Virus record (IMG/VR): IMGVR_UViG_3300044939_000168
Coordinates: 1-33,305 of that record
Source: a virus
Reading direction: 5' to 3' (one strand)
Length of the DNA stretch: 33,305 nt
Below, in pieces: positions 7,221-14,264 of this stretch. The position numbers were made by a program, and so were the translations under genes. Under the pieces are notes generated by a model. That model worked only from the letters and a program-made list of their open reading frames with translations. It did no database searches and was not told the DNA's origin. The stretch's first letter is position 1; each line of letters starts with the position of its first letter.

Positions 7221-7537
7221 TCTCGGTGGTTTTTCGTAGGCATCCCATATTCTTTTGGTGAAATCGTTAACACTTGCTCTGGTGTCATATCGTCTATATG
7301 AAGTCTCCAACTCGGGATTTTCCTGTCGAATGTCATTATGTTTGCTTTGTTGACGCAATTCACGCATGCGAAGAGGCTTGGCGGTTTGCTTCCTGCGAAT
7401 TCGTCCTTTTTCCCGCATTTTGGGCATTGATACTCCCATATCTGCCATATCTCCCTTTTCTTTTCCTTGAAGAGAAGTTTCTCTATTTTCCAAATTATTA
7501 GTTTGATTCTGTTCTTTATCCATATTAAGTAAGGCAT
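7088..7537 (-). CDS. Zinc-finger protein upstream of the scaffold region, 149 aa
   Basis: Residues about 33-55 hold a treble-clef or ribbon-like site, 'CPKCGKK' and 'CVNCVNK', 18 residues apart. The remainder has 'MTPEQVLTISPKEYGMPTKN' and a charged coiled-coil end. The start at ATG 7537 is chosen because a TTGACA-N18-TATGAT promoter places it 7 nt after the -10, as in the other leaderless genes; ATG 7540 is in the same frame. The alternative frame over the same bases (from 7556) is long, but lacks the cysteine pairs and is less protein-like before 7180. Role unknown; position suggests a capsid or packaging accessory. Confidence 0.68.
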   Translation of the reverse strand: MPYLIWIKNRIKLIIWKIEKLLFKEKKREIWQIWEYQCPKCGKKDEFAGSKPPSLFACVNCVNKANIMTFDRKIPSWRLHIDDMTPEQVLTISPKEYGMPTKNHREWMNYYANSPYEKEKMRKFNEEKRKLEKEILTSLTLAEPKDGRS

Positions 7538-7544
7538 CATACTT

Positions 7545-7574
7545 ATCATATAACATAAACTAATCAGCTGTCAA
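7545..7574 (-). promoter_or_regulatory. Leaderless promoter of the zinc-finger gene
   Basis: TTGACA (7574-7569), 18-nt spacer, TATGAT (7550-7545), 7 nt to ATG 7537. It lies immediately after the portal stop codon. Confidence 0.62.
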
Positions 7575-7579
7575 GAGTA

Positions 7580-9589
7580 TTATCCTAAGTTTTCAACCGG
7601 TGGTAAATTTTCGGCGTTTACCAATTGTTCTAATGGTGCTGGTATATTAGCCACTTGGTCGCTTTGAACAACAGGAGTTGTTAAAGGAGGAACCTCTGGA
7701 GCATTGCCCAACATTCCCATCTTTGCTAATGCTTCTGCTCCCGCCTTATTATTCACACCTTTTGTTGCTTTCTTCTCTGCTGTTTGCGCCTCAAGTCTTG
7801 CTTTTCTTCTTTCCCTTACCCAATAAACCGCATCAGTTATTCCATACGCCATCAAGTATTTAAGTAGGAATTTATCATAAACTTCTTCAGGAATATTGGC
7901 AAAAGGTCCTTTTTGGGTTAAAAATCTATCGGCAATAGCGTTCATCTTTAAAGCCTCAGCCTGTTGGTCTATCACCATAGATGAATTGGGAATAACTTTA
8001 ATATCCATAAATCCTTTAATGGTTTTTAAATCTGCCGCTTTTAATAATAACTCTTCCTTCTCTCCCGTTTCTCCAACAATTCTTGCCACTCTATCCTTGT
8101 TAATAAATTGTCTTGAAAACTCAAGAATAAAATATCCTAATGCTTTTAATGACATTTTTTCTATTAATCTTGATTTAACAATAAAACGGGCATTAGCCAT
8201 TTCCTGAACCAATCTCATTCCCCCATAAGTTCTTCCCGCTAATGTTTGACCTTCTCCTCCTTTAACATAATCTTCCGTTCCCGAAACTCTATCAATAAGA
8301 GCAATTAATTCTTGCGCTTCTCTATACGCGCTTGCGGTGACATCTTTACCAGAAATTATTCTTACCGCTCTATCAATATCGGTTACTGATGTAATTGTGT
8401 TTGGAATTGGTAAAAACTCATCTCCTTCAGCAATAAAGTTTTTATTAACCAACCAATAATTAAGCATTGATTGGATAAGATTGTCAAATCTCATATTGTA
8501 AATATCAGTTGCTCCATCTTCGAGTTTCTTTATTGCATCAACCTCGCCACGACCAAAATATGAATGAGGAATGGAAACATCAACACCAAAGATGAATGGG
8601 TCTTTCTTAACATCATACGGGTTTGGCATGCCCTCATCTCCTGTTAAAACATATTTTTCATTGACAATAACGTGAACCTTTTCTCCACCCTCCCACATCT
8701 TATCAACAATAAGTAAAGGAATTTTATCATCATCTGTTGATCCAACACTATCATTAACATTAGCAAATAAATCATTATATTCAACTAAAAAGTCTTTTCC
8801 AAGTTCTGACGTAAAACCATACTCTTTTCTGTCAACTATTCTTCTAATTTCATCCATAACAGCCTTGTCATATCCAAATGTTTCTGCCTCATCAAATAAC
8901 TCATCAGGAGTCATAAGAGTTCGTTCAATTTTATATCTCATTCTCCCCGGCTCGGAGAAATAGACGTCGGGATAAAAATGGAAGAAGGGAACAAGCCTAA
9001 TATCAAAATCATCCAAGAAAGGAGACTCAACGAATTTTTTTCCGTATGTTATTTCCTTTTCAATATCGGGAATGTCTTTTTTTAATCTATTTGCCGCTTC
9101 CATTACTTTTTTAATATCCTCATTTTCATGTCCTGTTCTTTTTAATGTTGCTGTATAAATAACATGCTTTCTTGTCTCTCTTCTCCAAAATGCTCTCCAA
9201 ACGACATTTCCCGTAATCAAGCATTCTTTTATTCCCTTTACTAATTTCAAATAAATCGGTTCTCCCAATAACTCCAACTTTGGATTATTGTATTGCATAT
9301 CAATAGCAATCCTTGCGGTATTTTCATAAGGAACATCATTAGGTTCAATAGCAATGGGAGAAAATTCTGGGTCTTTACCAATAACTCTTGGTAATACTTT
9401 TTCAACAATTTCATATGATAAAGGAAGAACCATTTTGGAACTGAAAGGATAATCTTTTTCCGATATCCCGCCAACATCTAATCTTCCTAAATAATGTTTA
9501 TAATTATCAATTGCTCTACTCCAATGGGGCTCGGCAATATTTTTACTTGCTCTTAATCTTTGTTTATATATGTTTAATATTGATGGCAT
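7580..9589 (-). CDS. Portal protein, 669 aa
   Basis: Dodecameric portal of the podovirus P22/SU10 class, inferred from size, order (terminase then portal) and pattern. The N-terminal helices include 'YKQRLRASKNIAEPHWSRAI'. A 'PLSYEIVEKVLPRVIGKDPE' segment, where the protein contacts capsid, follows. Later parts are 'GVDVSIPHSYFGRGEVDAIK' and 'LEDGATDIYNMRFDNLIQSM' (stem region), a glycine-rich 'KGGEGQTLAGRTYGGMRLVQ' loop, and a helical C-terminal barrel ending in an alanine/proline tail. It starts 5 bp after the terminase stop with no ribosome site, so translation is probably coupled. Confidence 0.85.
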   Translation of the reverse strand: MPSILNIYKQRLRASKNIAEPHWSRAIDNYKHYLGRLDVGGISEKDYPFSSKMVLPLSYEIVEKVLPRVIGKDPEFSPIAIEPNDVPYENTARIAIDMQYNNPKLELLGEPIYLKLVKGIKECLITGNVVWRAFWRRETRKHVIYTATLKRTGHENEDIKKVMEAANRLKKDIPDIEKEITYGKKFVESPFLDDFDIRLVPFFHFYPDVYFSEPGRMRYKIERTLMTPDELFDEAETFGYDKAVMDEIRRIVDRKEYGFTSELGKDFLVEYNDLFANVNDSVGSTDDDKIPLLIVDKMWEGGEKVHVIVNEKYVLTGDEGMPNPYDVKKDPFIFGVDVSIPHSYFGRGEVDAIKKLEDGATDIYNMRFDNLIQSMLNYWLVNKNFIAEGDEFLPIPNTITSVTDIDRAVRIISGKDVTASAYREAQELIALIDRVSGTEDYVKGGEGQTLAGRTYGGMRLVQEMANARFIVKSRLIEKMSLKALGYFILEFSRQFINKDRVARIVGETGEKEELLLKAADLKTIKGFMDIKVIPNSSMVIDQQAEALKMNAIADRFLTQKGPFANIPEEVYDKFLLKYLMAYGITDAVYWVRERRKARLEAQTAEKKATKGVNNKAGAEALAKMGMLGNAPEVPPLTTPVVQSDQVANIPAPLEQLVNAENLPPVENLG

Positions 9590-9594
9590 AAAGT

Positions 9595-11982
9595 TTATCT
9601 AAAAACTAAATAAGGAACGTTTAATTCTTTTTTCTTTTTATTATCGTTCTTTTTCATTTTACCATTATATAATTTTTTTAAAGAATTTTCATAATTGTCA
9701 AGTATCCAAAAACCCGTTGCAATTGTTTTTAATCTTTGACCCGTCCCAAAAGACATTATTAATTTATCTCCCTCTACACTTATTAACTCCCCCATTTCTT
9801 TTATTACTTGCTCATCGGGAATTTTTATGTGTCTCCCATCAACTATCTGCTTAAAATAATCCATAATGATGGGAAGATTTGAGACTGTTATCTTAAATCC
9901 CTCCCTAACCGTTGGAAAACCGTTATCGTCTGGCTGCATACATAAAAGATTAGGATAGTTTCTTTTTGTTAATTCAATAAAAATAGCATCACCCTCACCC
10001 GATCTCTCAACAACAATCTGGGCTTTGTTAAAAAAATATCCCGCTTTTTCAAGCAAAGTAGCACACATTAAAGCATTAATATCACCATCAATTTTTCCAA
10101 TAACCTCCGAGGTTAACTTGTTAAATATATACGCAACGGTTTTTTGCTCTCTCGTAACAAAAATAAAAAATTTGTCATTTTCCTCAAAAAAGGGAGTATA
10201 TTCTTTTGCATCAATCGGAACAAAAACCGAGACTAATGAGGTTGTTCCCAAACGATAAACTGGTGGGTTATAGCCAAAAAGAAGAATTCTTGTCGGCGCT
10301 CTTACCGACCTCATCTGGTCAACCAAAGCACCCGTATCAAAAAATCCACGATTTTCTTTTACTTTACTGTCAAAATCACGAAGGACATCTAAAGCAAACC
10401 AAGAAGCCATTAACAAATCTCCCGCATGCGTATTGTAAGTATAAACGGACATTTCATACAATAATTGTCTAACTTTATTAAACGATTCTCTATTTGCTTT
10501 TGCCGATGGAATAATTATTTTATTCTGCTCCATTAACATTGCAATATGGGCAATTCCTGTTTCTGGATTAAACTTTTTACTAGCTGTTGTTTTAAATCCT
10601 TCAATTGGTATCTCATCCGATAATTCCTGTCTTATCATATCCTGAAAAGCAATCGTCTCTACTCTTATCTTAACGGGATGAAAAGCATAATAAGCATCCA
10701 CTATTTTTTGTTTTGTTTCTTCAGGATTCCATTTTCCATAATCAAGCCATAATAAAATCCTTTCTCTTTTGTCATTTAATCCCCAAACGGCAATTGCTGA
10801 ATTGGCAGCATCTTTTGATTTTGATATTGCCAAATCAACGCCTATCGCAACAACCAAATGACCATATGTGTTATACAAAAAAGGAATATGAAGATTATCC
10901 CATTCGGGAAGCAGAGACTTCTGAGAACCCCTCTCAATAGCGTTTTTTATTGCACTCTCACGAAAGACTTTATCTTCTTCAACAACGGGTTCGTTTAAAT
11001 ACTGCCTCATAAAAGAAGCGTTGCTCATATTCTCTTTTTTCTTCATTAATTTTTCAAAACTCCATTTTTCCTCCCATAACACACCTGACATTAATTTTTT
11101 TCCCATCGCCCATTGTCTTCGGATCTCCATTGACATAATCTCTTGAATCTTTTGCGCAAGTGGAAAATCTAAAGGGTTATATGGCAAATGGTATCTTAAT
11201 TTTCCCTCATTCTTAATTACATTTTCATCATATATTAAAGCTTTTAATTTAAGACGAACATCGAAATTACTATCATTTAAAAGTGTGTCATACAAATCGT
11301 TTCTATACCAACTTGTCCCGACAATGATTAAACGACCATCATCTTCCAATATCGGCAATAATACATTCTCGAACCATTCTAATGTTTTCTTTCTCATATC
11401 ATTGCTACGAGCATTATTAATATCAAGCAAATCATCAACAATAATAATGTCCGCTCTTCTTGAAATTAACTTACCACCCGCTCCAATAGCGGCCACCGTT
11501 GGGTCTTTTTCCATTGTTGTTCTTTTAACGATAAAAGCTCTTTCTCCCCATTTCTTTGGAGTTTGAGGCACAAGGTATCCAAAGTTATCAATTAAAGCAG
11601 TGTTGTTTTCGAGATTATTGATTATGGCACGATTAAAGGAAATAGCAATATCTTCGTTTGCGGAAACAATAAGGATGCGGATATTTGGATTTCTGTATAT
11701 CTCCCATATCGGATAGTTGATTGTAAAGCAGGTCGACTTCGAATGAAATCGTGGCGCTAAAACAATAATGTTTTTATTTATTCCATGAACCCATTTTCTA
11801 TATTTCTTAACATTAAAGAACAACTTTAATTTTCCGTCCTTATCCAATCTTTGAATTATTTTATTTTCCAAGATGTTATAGAACAATCTATGATGCCAAT
11901 TCATTCTTAACTTCATTGGCAGATAATTTTCCACAAACTCGGTTAAAGATTCGGGGACAGGTTTTAGAAGTTCATTTGACAT
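9595..11982 (-). CDS. terL: Large terminase (ATPase-nuclease) with an extra nuclease-like C-terminal domain, 795 aa
   Basis: Packaging motor. The N-terminal ATPase has a Walker A-like loop 'APRFHSKST' (residues 76-84), Walker B 'IVDD' (181-184) and a coupling motif 'VGTSW' (221-225). An RNase H-type nuclease follows, with acidic residues D383 ('GVDLA'), E442 ('RVET') and D522 ('AGDLL'). Most terminases of this kind would stop soon after. Here about 230 more residues repeat the pattern of a second terminase nuclease: 'VPIDAKEY' (D591), a hydrophobic strand block, 'ALMCATLLEKAGYFFNKAQI', 'VVERSGEGDAIFIELTKRNY' (E659) and 'LPIIMDYFKQIVDGRHIKIP'. The third acidic position seems absent ('QRLKTIATGFWIL'). 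The gene is transcribed from a divergent leaderless promoter shared with the glycosyltransferase gene. Confidence 0.92.
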   Translation of the reverse strand: MSNELLKPVPESLTEFVENYLPMKLRMNWHHRLFYNILENKIIQRLDKDGKLKLFFNVKKYRKWVHGINKNIIVLAPRFHSKSTCFTINYPIWEIYRNPNIRILIVSANEDIAISFNRAIINNLENNTALIDNFGYLVPQTPKKWGERAFIVKRTTMEKDPTVAAIGAGGKLISRRADIIIVDDLLDINNARSNDMRKKTLEWFENVLLPILEDDGRLIIVGTSWYRNDLYDTLLNDSNFDVRLKLKALIYDENVIKNEGKLRYHLPYNPLDFPLAQKIQEIMSMEIRRQWAMGKKLMSGVLWEEKWSFEKLMKKKENMSNASFMRQYLNEPVVEEDKVFRESAIKNAIERGSQKSLLPEWDNLHIPFLYNTYGHLVVAIGVDLAISKSKDAANSAIAVWGLNDKRERILLWLDYGKWNPEETKQKIVDAYYAFHPVKIRVETIAFQDMIRQELSDEIPIEGFKTTASKKFNPETGIAHIAMLMEQNKIIIPSAKANRESFNKVRQLLYEMSVYTYNTHAGDLLMASWFALDVLRDFDSKVKENRGFFDTGALVDQMRSVRAPTRILLFGYNPPVYRLGTTSLVSVFVPIDAKEYTPFFEENDKFFIFVTREQKTVAYIFNKLTSEVIGKIDGDINALMCATLLEKAGYFFNKAQIVVERSGEGDAIFIELTKRNYPNLLCMQPDDNGFPTVREGFKITVSNLPIIMDYFKQIVDGRHIKIPDEQVIKEMGELISVEGDKLIMSFGTGQRLKTIATGFWILDNYENSLKKLYNGKMKKNDNKKKKELNVPYLVFR

Positions 11983-12004
11983 ACCTTAATTTATATTATA
12001 CAAT
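11976..12004 (+). promoter_or_regulatory. Leaderless promoter of the glycosyltransferase gene
   Basis: TTGACA (11976-11981), 17-nt spacer, TACAAT (11999-12004), 7 nt to ATG 12012. The -35 overlaps the terminase start codon on the other strand. Confidence 0.78.
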
Positions 12005-12018
12005 TTAACTTATGTCAA
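11990..12018 (-). promoter_or_regulatory. Leaderless promoter of the terminase operon
   Basis: TTGACA (12018-12013), 17-nt spacer, TATAAA (11995-11990), 7 nt to ATG 11982. The -35 overlaps the start of the plus-strand gene, so the two promoters are mirror images over 43 bp and cannot be occupied together. Confidence 0.78.
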
Positions 12019-12623
12019 TGGCTAACTATAAAGTTTTAGTAGGAATGCCGGTTTATGATTCGGTTCATGTTGAAACAGTTTCGTCTTTACTTGCCCTATA
12101 TCGCGATTGTCAAACTCCCGTCATAATAAGATTTGTTCCATACACATATATTCATCTTGCCAGAAATATGCTTCTTATGGAAGCAATTGACCTTGATGCA
12201 ACTCATCTTTTATTTATCGATGCCGATATGGTATTTCCAAAAGACGGGCTTGATAAATTAATAGCACACGATAAAGATATAATAGGTGGGTTATATCACA
12301 CTCGGGCAGAAAAACACAACCCCGTTATTTATAGAAAAAAAGGAGATAGTCTTGAAATTATTGAGGATTACCCGAAAGATAAAATATTTAAAGTTGATGT
12401 TATCGGAACGGGATTTCTTTTAATAAAAATGGAAGTATTTAAGAATATGCAACCTCCTTTTTTTTATTATGCCGACCCTGAGGAATATGGACTAAAATCG
12501 GTTCATTTAGCCGATTTGGGAGAAGACACAACATTCTGCCTTAAAGCAAGGAAAAACAATTATAAAATATTCTGTGATCCAACAATAAAGATAGGACACA
12601 TTGGAAAAGAAATATACTATTGA
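12012..12623 (+). CDS. GT-A fold glycosyltransferase (family 2-like), 203 aa
   Basis: Nucleotide-sugar dependent transferase. The N-terminus 'YKVLVGMPVYDSVHVETVSS' is the nucleotide-binding strand and helix. 'HLLFIDADMVFPKDGLDKLI' contains the metal-binding DxD (DAD, about residue 75). 'DIIGGLYHTRAEKHNPVIYR' and the later 'LGEDTTFCLKARKNNYKIFC' give the acceptor side and the typical ED pair. It is short but apparently complete. It lies alone on the plus strand between the terminase and a structured RNA. The target could be phage DNA, a virion protein or the host surface; the sequence does not say which. The start at ATG 12012 follows from the promoter spacing. Confidence 0.82.
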   Translation: MSMANYKVLVGMPVYDSVHVETVSSLLALYRDCQTPVIIRFVPYTYIHLARNMLLMEAIDLDATHLLFIDADMVFPKDGLDKLIAHDKDIIGGLYHTRAEKHNPVIYRKKGDSLEIIEDYPKDKIFKVDVIGTGFLLIKMEVFKNMQPPFFYYADPEEYGLKSVHLADLGEDTTFCLKARKNNYKIFCDPTIKIGHIGKEIYY

Positions 12624-12648
12624 CAAATTAAAAAAAAAGAAATATAAT
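12620..12648 (+). promoter_or_regulatory. Perfect-consensus leaderless promoter
   Basis: TTGACA (12620-12625), 17-nt spacer, TATAAT (12643-12648), then 7 nt to ATG 12656. Both boxes are exact consensus. It overlaps the stop codon of the glycosyltransferase gene and may also drive the structured RNA downstream. Confidence 0.85.
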
Positions 12649-12655
12649 GACTTTT

Positions 12656-12880
12656 ATGAACGATACAATATCACAAATCGAGGAAAAAGTGAATGAACTA
12701 ATGGATTTAATCTCTTCTTTAGATGAAGGAGAACAAAAAACAACTCTTCTTGGATTGGTAAATCAAATGAAAGATAATCTTCAAAACACTTCTTTTGAGG
12801 AAACTCCAATACCAAAAAGACCTTCTAATATCATGGAGCAAATAACGGGTGAAGAAATGAAACCTGAACCGATGAGATAA
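12656..12880 (+). CDS. Unknown small helical protein, 74 aa
   Basis: Not recognised. It is acidic and predicted helical at the start ('NDTISQIEEKVNELMDLISS'), then 'GEQKTTLLGLVNQMKDNLQN', with a proline-rich, methionine-rich end. An ATG at 12647 in the same frame lies inside the -10 box, so 12656 is the start. Lying straight after an exact consensus promoter, it should be strongly expressed. Confidence 0.6.
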   Translation: MNDTISQIEEKVNELMDLISSLDEGEQKTTLLGLVNQMKDNLQNTSFEETPIPKRPSNIMEQITGEEMKPEPMR

Positions 12881-12899
12881 ATTTTTCATATGCAATAAA

Positions 12900-13023
12900 C
12901 AGCCCCTCGTAATAGTCGAGCAAACAAGGCGACGGGCTGGGGAGAGTGCCTAAGAAGGTCCATCCTGACCTGGAAACAGGCAACAAACAGGGAAACTCTC
13001 CACGCTCACACTCGGGTGAGGCG
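12900..13023 (+). ncRNA. Candidate structured non-coding RNA, core domain
   Basis: A block clearly richer in G and C than the genome around it, with nested helices: CAGCCC 12900-12905 / GGGCTG 12934-12939, enclosing CTCG 12906-12909 / CGAG 12917-12920; GGAGAGT 12941-12947 / ACTCTCC 12995-13001, enclosing AGGTC 12956-12960 / GACCT 12967-12971, or alternatively CCTG-GAAA-CAGG (12969-12980, GNRA tetraloop); and CTCAC 13005-13009 / GTGAG 13016-13020, extended by CG/CG. I found no match to RNase P, tmRNA, 6S or group I/II intron core motifs. The plus strand is favoured, since a terminator lies downstream at 13478-13505 and a strong promoter upstream at 12620. Function unknown. Confidence 0.6.
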
Positions 13024-13136
13024 TTACTCACAACCGCTGGAAAAAACACAAAAAATTAAACTTCGCTAATGAACGAACTGTACCCATAACCCAAACACGA
13101 ATCTTACTCTCTAATCTTAGCCTTGATTCCATTAAA

Positions 13137-13165
13137 GTGAGACGATTAAGCATTTATCCTATAAT
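13137..13165 (+). promoter_or_regulatory. Possible promoter for the second part of the non-coding region
   Basis: TATAAT (13160-13165) with GTGAGA 17 nt upstream (four of six -35 positions). A transcript would start near 13172, at a G-rich stretch. Weak on its own. Confidence 0.35.
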
Positions 13166-13170
13166 TTTTA

Positions 13171-13477
13171 CGAGGGTGGGGGATGGGTTACCATCCATGT
13201 TACACCATCCCAATCGTGGCTACCAATTGTCCAGTCCCCATCCTCCAACCATTTTCAACTACCCCATACCCTACCAATTACCATCTACCACCACCCACCA
13301 AAAAAAACAAAAACCCAAATAATGTAAAAATTGATAGAGGCAACTAAAAGGTGGGACGTTTAGGTTTAGATTGTCATAACAACCCAACCACCTACCCACA
13401 CAATAACACCTACCAACTAACAAGTAAAGCGACATTTTAAGCGGTCATTTTTTCATTTTCAACTAACACAAAAAAAA
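13171..13477 (+). other. Gene-free stretch with alternative pairing elements and C/A-rich tracts
   Basis: No plausible gene. GGGATGGG (13180-13187) can pair with three different downstream partners: CCATCC 13191-13196 (loop GTTA), CCATCCC 13205-13211, or CCCATCC 13236-13242. Then follow pyrimidine- and CA-rich tracts (CCATC, CCACC and ACCAACTA-like words around 13230-13310 and again 13376-13425). Together with 12900-13023 this makes a 640-bp untranslated region ended by a terminator, so it may be part of one long RNA or a binding region. Confidence 0.4.
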
Positions 13478-13505
13478 CGCCAGCCGGTAAAGGCCGACGC
13501 TTTTT
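13478..13505 (+). terminator. Terminator closing the non-coding region
   Basis: Imperfect GC-rich stem (CG, C, GCC on the left; GGC, G, CG on the right, two mismatches) with loop GGTAAA, followed by TTTTT (13501-13505). An A-run on the other side (13470-13477) would also give T's on the minus strand, so it may be bidirectional and serve the convergent gene at 13523. Confidence 0.6.
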
Positions 13506-13522
13506 ATTGTTATTCTTTTTTT

Positions 13523-13873
13523 TCAATCTTCAAAGCTAAAATAGTAGGGCTCATCGTAAAGATAAACTCTTTTGACGGCTTTTATTTCTTCATCTGTCAA
13601 TAGTATCTCTTCATAAATCCCCCAATCAGTATAGTAGTAGTATCCTCTATCATAGTAAATGATAAAGCCATCACCCGGGCCGCCTGTTGATAGTTGGATA
13701 AGTATACGCCCGCCTTCCTCTTCAATTGCTAACGGATAGCGATACTCTTCATCATTTACTATTTTATCCATATCGCCGTTATGTTTTTGATATAATTGAT
13801 TAAGAGTTTTGATCTCCTCATTTTTTCGCTTTTTCACATATTCAAGCAGTTTTTTTTTGTTGTTTGTTTTCAT
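13523..13873 (-). CDS. Unknown acidic phage protein with a QLSTGGPGDGF motif, 116 aa
   Basis: The first 40 residues form a lysine-rich helix ('KTNNKKKLLEYVKKRKNEEI'). The rest is beta-rich and very rich in tyrosine: 'RILIQLSTGGPGDGFIIYYD' then 'RGYYYYTDWGIYEEILLTDE'. An '(I/V)xLSTGGPxxxF' segment recurs in small phage proteins of unknown function, as far as I recall. ATG 13873 is preferred to the TTG 13924, which lies in a structured leader. It has its own promoter (14022-14050) with a leader of about 140 nt. Confidence 0.6.
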   Translation of the reverse strand: MKTNNKKKLLEYVKKRKNEEIKTLNQLYQKHNGDMDKIVNDEEYRYPLAIEEEGGRILIQLSTGGPGDGFIIYYDRGYYYYTDWGIYEEILLTDEEIKAVKRVYLYDEPYYFSFED

Positions 13874-13909
13874 ATGCTTTTGAGAAAAAATAAAACTAAT
13901 AACACAAGA

Positions 13910-13939
13910 GCGACAGCAAGCCAAAGCCTGCCTGCTCGC
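13910..13939 (-). promoter_or_regulatory. Imperfect hairpin in the leader of the 13523 gene
   Basis: GCGA 13910-13913 pairs with TCGC 13936-13939, and interrupted CAG/CTG and GC pairs continue inward to a CAAA loop. The neighbouring GGATACCGGTACCC (13965-region) is also near-palindromic. It lies in an unusually long leader of a tyrosine-rich small protein; a regulatory role is possible but unproven. Confidence 0.35.
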
Positions 13940-14021
13940 TTACATCGGTTATATTCGGATACCGGTACCCGTCTAGGATAGTAAATCATAGATTAATAAA
14001 TAATAATTTATAACTAATTTA

Positions 14022-14050
14022 ATAATAAATAAAATCTTTTTAATTGTCAA
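14022..14050 (-). promoter_or_regulatory. Promoter of the 13523 gene
   Basis: TTGACA (14050-14045), 17-nt spacer, TATTAT (14027-14022). The transcript would start near 14015, about 140 nt before ATG 13873, unlike the leaderless genes. Confidence 0.7.
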
Positions 14051-14132
14051 GGAGGGCTAAACATTAAACGACGTTCGTGTTTTTTTATTTTTCACTGTTA
14101 GCTGTTAGCGCCGTGCTAATTTTTTAATCGTT

Positions 14133-14255
14133 TCACCTGCCGGCGTTTCTCATCATAAACAACAACCACAACACAATTAAAAAGTAAATAAAAACCGTTC
14201 TTTGCTCCTGTTGTTTTTGCTGTTGGTATATTTTTTTATAAAGTTTATAGTCCAT
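14133..14255 (-). CDS. Small single-pass membrane protein, 40 aa
   Basis: Short frame, 9 bp after the stop of the 107-aa gene. It has a charged glutamine-rich head ('MDYKLYKKIYQQQKQQEQRT'), one hydrophobic segment 'VFIYFLIVLWLLFMM' and a basic tail. This is a plausible inner-membrane miniprotein at the end of the amidoligase operon; holin-like or anchor roles are possible. No ribosome site is seen, as for other genes of this operon. Confidence 0.5.
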   Translation of the reverse strand: MDYKLYKKIYQQQKQQEQRTVFIYFLIVLWLLFMMRNAGR

Positions 14256-14264
14256 ACTATTTTT

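Noticed and set aside
12900-13023. Known RNA classes (RNase P, tmRNA, 6S, group I or II intron, SRP)
   Set aside because: None of the invariant core motifs of these classes could be found on either strand, and no split gene surrounds the block.
12831-13049. Minus-strand frame of 72 codons rich in Ser, Pro and Cys over the GC-rich block
   Set aside because: It lies on the structured RNA candidate, has no ribosome site or promoter, and its composition is unlike all other proteins here; read as a shadow.
14105-14126. TTAGC-N5-GCTAA hairpin followed by T's on the plus strand
   Set aside because: Only 5 bp, and no plus-strand gene reads into it; kept out as too weak.
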